Assembly: GCA_012931725.1 (NCBI GenBank)
Contig: CM022948.1
Span: 70,609,455 to 70,673,454, forward strand
Length of the DNA: 64,000 nucleotides
Direction of reading: 5' to 3'
DNA from: Litsea cubeba
Taxonomy: Eukaryota > Streptophyta > Magnoliopsida > Laurales > Lauraceae
The notes beneath the pieces are model-generated. The model searched no databases. It was not told where the DNA came from and saw nothing but the letters and a program-made list of their open reading frames with translations. The position numbers and the translations under genes are program-made. Position 1 is the first letter of the stretch. Each line of letters begins with the position of its first letter. Positions 54,746 to 64,000 of this stretch are shown here, piece by piece.

Positions 54746-57700
54746 GAGGGAAAGGATGGGGAGAAACAAAAAGAAGAAGAATAATAGAAAAAAAGGAGAA
54801 GAAAAAATAAGACGACCTAGAGGAGAGGGAGGGAGGGAGGAGGACAGAAAAAGAAAAGAGTAAAAGAAAGAATAAAGAAAATTATATAATAATAAAAGAT
54901 AGCAGGTAAATTCACGGAGGAGCGACACGTGGCGCATCCTAAGACTTTTTGCAATGTTACATTCTGGAGTTATATACCCTTCTAATCTAATATCACCAAA
55001 CTACATATATTTCGCTACTCTATACAACTTTCCAAATTCAAATTTTTTTTTTATAAATTCAAATGTATATAGATAGCTTCCATCCATCCCAAAGAGATCG
55101 GAGAGTAATAATCGATTTCAACTTTATGCTTGCACATGTAAATACCTAATACAAATACCACATAAAAAAAAACCTACTCACACTTGCCGTTTCATGCAAC
55201 CAATGGTGATTTTCCAGTTACCTAAAATTTCTCTAATGAGTTTCCATCTTTATGAAGAATTATATATTAATATTTATTTATGATTTATTTAAATATTTAA
55301 AAATATTTTTAATTAAATATTTTAATAATTTCTTCATCTAGCGCATGCCTACTGCACTAGTTTTTTAAAAAGGGGATCCCGAAGGTGGGTTTGGGCTCTT
55401 ATTATGTGCACGTGGGGTCCACATGTGGTAATGATGCATTAGATGAGATGAGTGAGATTGCTATTATATGTGAATTTACAGGTCTTCGAGAATCTATCTC
55501 GGGGCTTATAAAATGATCATTTGAATCATTTAAAATAAATGCCAACCCCTTCACTGACATATCATAGAATTTCATTTCAATAGAGGTGGGTCCCACTGTT
55601 CGATTAAATAGATCATTGAAATATGATTAATTATATTTGGTCACCTCCCATATTTTTACCTGATGCATGTGGATATGAGGGTTTTCATGTGCCCCTAGGG
55701 ATTCGAGTGTCCATCTGGGTGGGCTAGGACTCCATCGCAGGTCCCACTCGAATATAATTTAGATACTTCAAGATGAATTCCATACCCTTGAGGGATATAT
55801 GCTAAAATTTAATAATATTAGGAGTGGGGCCACTGTCCAATCGAGCACATGAATAATTAAAACTTTTAATAAACCATCATTCGCCCCATCCAAACGAAAA
55901 TATTGGTCCACCACTGGTGGCATGGGTTTCACATTGACACGTGATGCATCTGAATATTGTATTAAAATCTCCTAAAATCTTGCAATCTTGCAGTAAGCGA
56001 ACTTTCCCTACTATATCTCATTCCTTGCTTAATATGCATGGTTACCTATTACTATCATTGGCACAATTTGAATCGGTTCTTATCTTTAGGCCCCCTTAAA
56101 TAATTTTCTAAATCAAAGAACAACAATTTGTGTCATGAGTAATTAATAGAAAATCTCATGATGTCATATCTTTATCTTTTGTATCCTCCTAATATAACCG
56201 TTTCTAATCTCGGTTTGAGGATGGGAAGAAGACGCTACTGGCAGAGTTGGTTGTATGCAGCAACTCAATTGATAAGTGCCGGTAGGTCTATTAAATCCAC
56301 TATCCGATGTGTAGAGGTAATCTCATATAAATTAAAATTAAGATTCTTTTCATTGTCAGATATTCATCTTCTGCTCACATTATCCATTGGATGTGCATGA
56401 TGAAAATCCAAACATTCATCAAATTATTAAAATGTATATGTAAAGCATTTTTAATGTTTGCCAAGCAATTGAAAAGGCCACTTCATATTTGTGGAATTGG
56501 ACTTCCACGTACTTATATATATGAGAAATATTCATGTGCATCCATTCCTCATCATAATCATGTTATTGTGAGGAACAACATATAATAGGGTTGACTTTAT
56601 AATACATACGAACCATCTACACACATGGAACCCCTTACGTACACTAGATCCATTGAATTTTTGCCTATCCAAATGGATTGGACAGTTGGATTGACCCTAA
56701 ATTTGATATATGGTCTCATCCAAGGTGTCTCTTTCCATCTCCCACAAGTCTCATGATCAGTGGATCCCTAGGTGGGCCCCATTAAATTTGTCTATCACCA
56801 CATGATGAGAAAAGGATGCACAGAAATATTTCATCTATTATCTTATTTAAAGGAGATTCACATCCATTTCCAAAGATACAGGATGGTGCTATGAAGTCAA
56901 AGACTGTGGAGTGGAACGTGTAAACCAACCTAATAATTGAGGTGAGTCCTGTCATGGGTGCCGGGCAATGGGCATTGCTGAAATCCGGGTTATACATGTG
57001 TCTTTTTTTATTGATTTTTTTAGTTATTATCTGCATTTAGGATAAATAATATTCATGTTGATACTTGCATCGATATCTATCGGAGTGGTTAGATCTTGAT
57101 CTTATCTCCAAACCTCAGATATCTTTTATTTTTCATTTTTTCTTCTTTCATATCTTGAAAAATAAGCAATATATAATTTCTTGCAAATATATTTCTTTTA
57201 TTCATTTTTCTTCCATTATGATTAAAGAGTGGATTGTTGCTTTTTAATTTGTTGGAAATTAAAAAATTTCATAGTTTGTCCTAGAGATGCAACAACCCTT
57301 TCCGCAAATTCGATTTAGTGTATCTAGATAATATTCTCTTTGTTGCTTCTTTTCCCTTTATATTGGTTTTTTATCTTTTAGATTTTTGGGTTTTTTAGTA
57401 GACTTGAAAATCTTTCAATTGTCATCATTATTCTTCTCTTTATCTATTTATATAATTATTTTATATTAATATCAAAATTAGATGATAATAATATTTCAAT
57501 CTAAGTCTTATAAATAAATTAGTTTAATATTTTTACTAAATAGTATATTTATTTATCTTATTTTATTTTTCATTAGTAAGATTTAAAAATAATAATATAA
57601 TTTTTAATTTTTGACACGAGGTAAGTACGGACCGTTGTTGCTAGTATGATTTAAAACAGTTACTACAAACTTTATCATTCACCCTACCAACATGCTTTTG

Positions 57701-57783
57701 ATAATTTTAGCAGTTGACTATCGTCTAAACAATACTCTTAAAAAAAAGATGCAAGCACAATAACTCTACCCATTGCAATGATG
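54746..57783. other. Intergenic, no gene recognised
   Basis: Purine-rich low-complexity sequence lies at 54710-54860. gtgggtcccac/ggtccac-type motifs occur at 55415-55600, 55740-55930 and 56760-56790. The rest is AT-rich. Confidence 0.5.
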
Positions 57784-57792
57784 GTATATAAT

Positions 57793-57954
57793 GGGAGGTG
57801 CTCTTATGAGAGACACTCTCACGGAATCTCATCTTATTATGAGAGATAAAGGTAGGGGCCCTCACATTTAAGTTGTTGATATTGGATATGGATTTGAGAG
57901 CCCCACCTTATCTCTTATAGTAAGATGAGAGTGTCTCTCACATGAGCACCTCCC
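57793..57954. mobile_element. Foldback MITE, Mutator-like (162 bp)
   Basis: Inverted ends GGGAGGTGCTC and GAGCACCTCCC, with inverted arms of about 65 bp (gagagacactctca, gataaggtggggc). It is flanked by a perfect 9-bp duplication gtatataat (57784-57792 and 57955-57963). A 9-bp duplication is typical of Mutator-type elements. Confidence 0.88.
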
Positions 57955-58189
57955 GTATATAATTAAATATTTTTTTTATAGAAATATCCATGGTTTTAAA
58001 AATCAGTAATAGTCCACTCATATTGCTTCATAAAACTTTGGCCATCACTTGCTATGATCCTCTAAAAGTTTAGTCCAAAACCCAAAATGTATTCTCACCA
58101 CTTCCATACTTTATTTTTCTATTTTATTTAAATTTTGACTGCCCTTCAAATCAAGCCGAGACATCAATCCAATTCCAAAGTGGATGGTT

Positions 58190-58635
58190 CTACTCTGATA
58201 TTATCAAGTTATGCCACAAAAAAAAAATTAACAGGATATATGCATGTGCATGAAACAATTTAACAGGATATATATATATAGGTGTGCATGATTTTATCTG
58301 ATAAACCTTTCTTCTATCATTCAATATGAGATCAGACTTTACCTTACTTGACATCAAGGAATAAACATGTACTTAATACTAATGTCGATTCAAGCATGTT
58401 TGGAACTTTTTCACCATGTCCGGATAAACAAATTAATCGTGGCATCTGTGATTGTATTTGTCGAAGTTCTAGCAAAAAGAATATTTTATTCCTTGGAGTA
58501 TTTTTTTTTTTTTTTTCTTTTTCATTCTTTTTGCTGCTAGGTTGTGCCACTGGTGAGGATCCTGGAAGTTTCCTCTTTCGCAATCACGCCTACCTGACTT
58601 TATATACACATTTTATATTGGAAAGAGCTAGATAG
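58190..58635. repeat. Dispersed duplicate A (promoter-like)
   Basis: It shares the ordered blocks gtttggaactttttca, aataaac-aa-taatc and tatacacattttatattgga with 59685-60000. The last block contains a TATA-like element. No coding region follows either copy. Confidence 0.5.
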
Positions 58636-59684
58636 TTTTTTAAGCATGAGACCAAGAGCACCAAAATATTTTTAATTATTATCTAGAAATTGAGTTTGGG
58701 TCCCTTGAGGACCTCACTCCGGCTTTCCATGAGGGAAAGGAAGAGTCCAGATCCTCTAATGTGGTTTGTCACATGCTTCATGTGAGTGGGATATGTGGAA
58801 CTCCCCCATAGGTCCTCTCTATTTAAGAATTCGAACCGATTTGAATTGACATTCCCTCTAATGGCATATTTTCAAATTTTACTTCAGTAAGATTTGGTCT
58901 TACCATAAGATTAAATACTGAATTGATAATGTGATTAATGCATGATCATGCTTTGTAGATATATGCTACTTGAGGCAATGGCATTCAGTTTTAACGATTA
59001 AGATTATCAATGGTAGACCCCATAGTGGAGCTCCATACATTCGCTCACTGGGAAGCGTGTGGAAGACCACTCATGGGACCCAAACTCCGAGAAGAAACGT
59101 AACCTTAGTGTGGAGCCCACCTGTTGAGAAATCCAAGCTGAACAAAATGAATGCCTTCCTCAAAATAGTACACCCACGGATTTTACTCTAATTGAAATTT
59201 GTCCTACCACATGATTTAGCATATAATAAATGATGTGGTTTATACCATCTTATACTCAATATTACGCTGGGACCAAGTCACGCTGAAGGAAGATTTGAGG
59301 ACACTTGTGCGGCTGTTTTTTTTCAATGGAAAAAGATATAGTTGTTTTTTTAGTGACTTTAGATTTTTAACAAGTGAGCTCACCGTTAATAAGATAAATG
59401 CCTAGATAATGCATACCTTCCAAGTGCTTTAGTCAGTCCAGGCTCCAAGCAGCCCTTTAATAGTCATGTTGTTAGGCTTAGTGAAATTCTAAATTCTAGA
59501 ATTAAACAATGTTCCCTCCATGTAGAAGATCTTGATCTTTGAATTACCCACCTATTAACAACACATTGAATCTAAAGTCATCAAATAATAGCCTGTATGT
59601 AAGAATAAATGTTCTTGTAGATTTATTGCCTTGTGATAATACTGATATATATATATATATATATTCTTAGATTTGAGTTTTTAC
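58636..59684. other. Intergenic, no gene recognised
   Basis: Contains cccacctgttgag/ggtagacccc repeat-like motifs (59010-59120) and an (AT)n run at 59642-59664. Confidence 0.45.
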
Positions 59685-60000
59685 CCTCATATTATCAAAT
59701 TATGCCATGTAAAAACAAATTGTTTTTTAAATAATAAAAATACAAAAGATATAGGATATATGCATACATATGTTTGAATTGCAAGTACCCTTTTACTGTC
59801 AATCAAGACCACATTATACTTCCATTTTATCACATTTGGCACAGAGGACTAAACGGGCACTTTTCCACAATGACCGGCATATGACTGTTTGGAACTTTTT
59901 CAGTGTCCAAATAAACTAATCCTTGTATTCCATTCCTGCGCCTTGCACTTTTTTTTATCTCCTTCCAACTATTATACACATTTTTATATTGGAAAGCGCC
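59685..60000. repeat. Dispersed duplicate B (promoter-like)
   Basis: Diverged counterpart of 58190-58635. It runs straight into the short tandem repeats at 59998. Confidence 0.5.
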
Positions 60001-60155
60001 GAAGATATTTTCGATCTAAGAAACGACGAAGATATTTTCGATCTAAGAAACGACGTGGACGAAGATATTTTCATTGTTTTTTTATTATTATACAAAAGTG
60101 TCACTTTTAGTACGACTTTTTCTTTCTTTCAGTACGACTTTTTCTTTCTTTTAAT
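59998..60155. repeat. Two short tandem arrays
   Basis: gaagatattttcgatctaag recurs in a unit of 27-33 bp at about 60002, 60029 and 60062. agtacgactttttctttctt recurs at about 60110 and 60131, with a partial third copy. The Arg/Lys-rich open frames here are a by-product. Confidence 0.8.
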
Positions 60156-63050
60156 ACGACTAAAAAGAAGGGTTTTGAATCTTTACAGTTTGCTACAGTG
60201 CCAAGACATGGCACGCTCATGGCCCCCATCATTCTTATACTAAAGTTAAGCCCACTTTATTACTCAACAACTTAGACAGCTTAGCTTAAAATGGAAGCCT
60301 TGTATGCATTATTATAGATTTTTTTTTAATTTTAAATTATGCGATATCACATAAAATTATAAAATTGTATTTTCTCTTTCTATTTCAATGCCCATTTTCA
60401 ATAATCAAATAAAGTTATATGATATAACAAAAAAAAAAGTAATATCGATAATATTTGGAGAAATATCTATACTTTGATCATGAAGTTTGGAAATCGGCTG
60501 ATGCGCCTATTGTTAAGTTTCACTTGCCTTTCATGTGAGAAGCATAAGTGAGACATTTGTCTCTTTGGTCTTTTAAGTGCGGATCTGGATTATCAAGGCT
60601 CCAACTCGTGAAAAATGCATGAGCTAGGATCCAAAGTTTGGCAAGTTGTTGACCTCCGTGATATTAATCGCTTATGAAATTTATGAGCATAATATTAATC
60701 TATTATAAATAACTTCAAGTATCTTATGGTAATTAATTTGATAGTGCATTCAACTGCTATCAGGAGTAAAATATAGTGATGACCCACGTTTGTTTTAATA
60801 CCTTAGATTTCATAAATTAGTCCCATCGAGAAACATTGCGAATTTCTTTCGAGTCCAAGCCTTATGAGCAGACTCCCATGGAAGCATGGCGCTCCCTTTA
60901 TCTCATAATACGGTGGTGAATCATGAGATCCATTTTCCCAATAAGATATAATATAACTTTAAAATCTTGAACAATCATAAAAGAGAAAAAATATGATCCA
61001 TTGAATGTTGACAAGTACATCTCAAAGCATTTATAAATGTTGATAACATCAAAGTAGAATACATTTTAAAGCTCTCGATATGGACCCTCAAATAATGTTC
61101 TATTTTGGAAATTAAAGATGTCCCCCTCATATAAGTTGTAAAGAACTTTTTCTTTTTTGCTTTTATAGTACCCCGCCAAAGGGTGTTGGGACTTAAGGAA
61201 GAACTCAACCATGAAAAAGAAGTTCGTTCATGAAAGAAGAGAAATCCGAACATTGAATCCTCGCTACTAGTTGAGTTTACAAGGGTAGACCCAGGACTTT
61301 GATTCAAGGGGGGCAAATCCAAACAAGTAGTTGGGTTTTGACAGCAAGTGTAGAATCTTCATGTGGGTTTTGGTGGGAAACTCATGATTTTTTATATGAG
61401 TTTTGAAAGTAGACCTAACATTTTCATTTGTTTTGTTAAGCAGAACCAAGTTTAACATGACGATTCCTTCCAAAACAATACAATATAGGTACCCCACCTT
61501 TATTTGAGAAATAAAATATACCCAACCAGCGGAGCAACCCCTCATCCTCCAAGTTTTGGAAAATCATGATAGTTGAATTATTCATATATATGTCGAAAGA
61601 ACAAATTCAAAGTTAGTAGGTAAGGGTGAGCTTTTCAATTTTGAATTAGGTCTTAAACCATGCCCACATTTATTTATTGAATCCAATCTCCTCCAAAAGG
61701 TTAATTAAAAAAAAAAAAAAAAAAGAAGAGATCTCCATTTATTTGATGGGCCTGCAGACCTAACAAATCTCCCTTAAAAAATCTGTGAAAATAAACCCTC
61801 ATATTAGGGAAATGGCCCAAATGGGGGTGTCGCCATTCGCCCAGAGCGTGCACGTAGACTGTCATGCGGGATGGAATCAAGGTACAAAACCATTTGACAT
61901 TTTTATACAGGGAAAGACTACATCAGAAACGATGGAAAGTGGTCAACTTTCCTTAAATTTTTTTTTTTTTGACACTGTGTCTGTCCTCTCCATCTCTTTG
62001 GGGCATGAGTGTGATGCCATGGATGACGCAGTTGGGAGACAGTTGAGTATTTTGTTGAAATAGTGACGTCACGCATGACGATTTTGGAGAATTACAAGTT
62101 GTTGATAATCTTTATATTTATTTAATACTACGCTCACAAACCATAAAAATATATGCATTGGGTGGACCCAACCCAATACGGCCAAGCTCAAAACAGTATA
62201 TTGAAATTGGGGGCATGGCAGCCACCATAGCCATGCCAAAAAAAGAAGAGAGCACGGGGCATATAACATTTGTACGATGTAGATGGCCCCGTATTGCCTT
62301 TAGAGGATTCTATGCCCTTATTGTCCTTTTTTTAGTCCCAATTGGTAATTAGGTCGGAAGGACCTAATTACCCAAATATAATATTATATAAAAGAGCTTT
62401 GTTCTGCTGAGAGGTATTTTCCACATTAATACAAGGATAGTGTGATCACCATGTTTAATTGGGGAAAAACAAAATGGTCATCACGATCAAAACATCAAAA
62501 CTATTGTTTTAGGGCATTAAAGTTTAACGGTTTATTACATTGCATTTTTTCTATAAAACTTACACTCACTGTGATTACAATTTAGATTCAGAAGGTGGTG
62601 TTAGTGAGTGTGAAGGGATTAGATTGAGGACGGCAGGTTTACTTGAGAGGTGCCTCTTTAAAAGATGAAAATAGTATATAATAGTATAATAATATACAGA
62701 GGGGTGACGGTTTAGTGCTAATCACATGATGTAATCAAGTAGGTCAAAACAATATATACTAGTAGAGTTTACCTTCTAAGTATTTAACATTGGATTTAAA
62801 GAAGTTTTGGACCCATTATATTCTAAAGGAATTGATATTAACTTTGGGTTTAAAAAAGTGATAAAATGCTAATTAAAGATAGTTTTTAATGAATTTATTT
62901 TATGGAACCCATCTTTAAGGGGCATAAACCCTCCTATACATCTTATTGTTGCAATTAGTCCCAATAAAAAACATCAGACAGATTGGGCCCTGAATCCACG
63001 TTTCTCTTTTTTTTTTTTTTTTTTTTAGCACTATAGTCGATATCGACTAT
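60156..63050. other. Intergenic, no gene recognised
   Basis: 61274-61560 carries caagggtagacccaggactt-like sequence, similar to the caggggtggacccagg stretch at 54490, probably transposon-derived. T or A runs lie at 61708-61724 and 63009-63026. Otherwise AT-rich. Confidence 0.45.
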
Positions 63051-63088
63051 CACTGCTACTAAAGACCGAAACCTCTCTCTCAAGAGGA

Positions 63089-63406
63089 TTAGTCTTCGGG
63101 TTCCTCTCTCAAGAACTTGGTGGCGCATTCGACGACGACGGAGGAGTAGGCCCTTCTCATGGAATCGTGGGTTTCGGTCCCGGACATGTGGTGGATCTCT
63201 TCCATGATTTCTAGGGTTTTGAGGATGGATTCGGAGATGGAGGTCTTGGAGAGGAGGGAGGAGATTCTTCGGATGAGGATTGTTTTCTTGAGGAGGAGAT
63301 CAGAGTCTGATTGAGGGAGGAGTGAGATGAAAGTGCATGGAATCCAGTCGTCGATTGATTGGCGGAGAAGGAGTTCGAGGATCCATGAGGAGATGTTGAT
63401 ATCCAT
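63089..63406 (-). CDS. Plant protein of unknown function, possibly truncated
   Basis: An open frame of 105 codons starts at MDINISSWILELL and ends REEPED with TAA at 63089-63091. The frame is open further upstream to 63655, but that part is low-complexity (Pro/Ser/Phe-rich) and looks like leader. The protein is predicted helical, with Leu/Ile-rich segments (FISLLPQSDSDLLLKK, ISESILKTLEIMEEI) and no signal peptide, membrane segment or catalytic motif that I recognise. GC content is well above the surroundings, which supports real coding. It may be the first exon of a longer protein, but no GT donor is evident before the stop. It could also be a broken gene copy. I do not assign a function. Confidence 0.55.
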   Translation of the reverse strand: MDINISSWILELLLRQSIDDWIPCTFISLLPQSDSDLLLKKTILIRRISSLLSKTSISESILKTLEIMEEIHHMSGTETHDSMRRAYSSVVVECATKFLREEPED

Positions 63407-64000
63407 TTGGATTAAGAAGAAGAAGAAGAAGGAGGGGTTTGCAGCAGAGCTAACTTGGGATTTGATTCCGCCGTCGTTGTCTCTTCTGTAATTGATGATA
63501 AGGCATTGGTGGAGGCGATGGGGGTTGTTGGATTGAGAATCCAAGAAGGGATGGGTCTGGGAGAATGGGTTGAAAGGGGAAATGGGGTTTTGGGGAAGAA
63601 GAGATTGGAATTGGAGAAATGGGTTTGGGTGTGGAAGAAAGAGGAAGGTGGGCAAGGGTTTTGCATTTGGAAGTGAAGGCCTCCATCGTGGCAGCCGTCT
63701 GCATCTTCATCTCCCTCACGCTCATCACCATCTCATGGGGATGATGCAGATGCAGTGGGTGTATGCTGGGAGGAAGGAAGGAGGAGAAAAGATAAGGGAA
63801 AGAAAAAACATGGAGAAGGAGAAGGTGATGGTGCAATGGGAGGAAGAGGAGGGGGTGCTCTTACCTGGTTTCGGGTGATGGTGTGAAGGAGAAGGTGATG
63901 CAGGCGCTGGAGAAGGTGATGCACTCGGCGCCTGTGGCGTTGGAGAGAGTGAGATGCAGGCGCTGCGGAGGTGTTCGATGAAATGACGAATAGAAAGGAG
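63407..64000 (-). promoter_or_regulatory. GC-rich leader/upstream region with a splice-donor-like site, right edge
   Basis: Read on the - strand, the sequence is pyrimidine-rich with many cacc/ccttctcc repeats. An AAACCAG/GTAAGAGC donor-like site lies at about 63866-63867, and a cttcctcccag acceptor-like site near 63768. Splicing these would leave a frame open to about 63450. This could be a 5' UTR intron of the 63089-63406 gene or the end of another gene beyond the window. Short direct repeats of ggagaaggtgatg occur at 63819-63926. Confidence 0.35.

Noticed and set aside
58348..58635. 95-codon frame with a hydrophobic Phe-rich segment
   Set aside because: The hydrophobic stretch is a T run; no counterpart in the related unit at 59685.
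59889..60110. Arg/Lys-rich protein with repeated RRRYFRSKKRR
   Set aside because: It arises from a short tandem DNA array; no start context or family similarity.
60002..60150. CRISPR-like repeat array
   Set aside because: Units are adjacent without unique spacers, and the genome is a plant's.
63450..63836. 128-codon - strand frame (His/Pro-rich)
   Set aside because: Low complexity, overlaps another - strand frame, and is more likely leader or intron sequence.

Overview
The window is nuclear DNA of a flowering plant. The evidence is a plant-type MIKC MADS-box gene split by spliceosomal introns, an AT-rich background with very low coding density, and dense layers of plant transposable elements: L1 and RTE LINEs, Ty1/copia and Ty3/gypsy, a TRIM, hAT elements, MITEs and tRNA-derived SINEs. 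I cannot name the species. Lack of a good miR444 pairing site argues weakly against a grass.

The main gene is a complete AGL17/ANR1-clade MADS transcription factor on the + strand, 5590-39681. It has eight coding exons (744 nt, 247 codons plus stop) joined in phase across about 34 kb. Intron 1 is 12.9 kb, intron 2 is 17.3 kb, intron 3 is 2.7 kb and the last four are 85-164 bp. The long introns hold most of the repeats found here: two L1 3' ends, a Ty3/gypsy fragment with a 3.1-kb LTR-type insertion inside its integrase, two Ty1/copia reverse transcriptase relics, three RTE fragments, a TRIM, one hAT element and several SINEs and MITEs. Just downstream, 40092-40468 on the - strand, lies a decayed inverted copy of exons 4-6 with its introns. 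It can pair with the real gene.

Upstream (1-5589): a roughly 1-kb promoter/leader-like segment occurs twice, 2005 bp apart. The second copy is joined to a truncated LTR retrotransposon. The presumed MADS promoter follows.

Downstream (40-64 kb): a decayed L1 LINE, a decayed RTE, SINEs, a possible 5' end of a - strand gene near 50.0-50.7 kb, and a hAT element whose transposase relic is broken by a perfect 62-bp hairpin built from four alternating copies of one unit. At the right edge is a short - strand coding region of unrecognised plant protein type, with a further splice-donor-like site beyond it.

Only the MADS gene is a confident host gene; the right-edge reading frame is probable. Everything was read by eye, so element borders are approximate unless target-site duplications are given.
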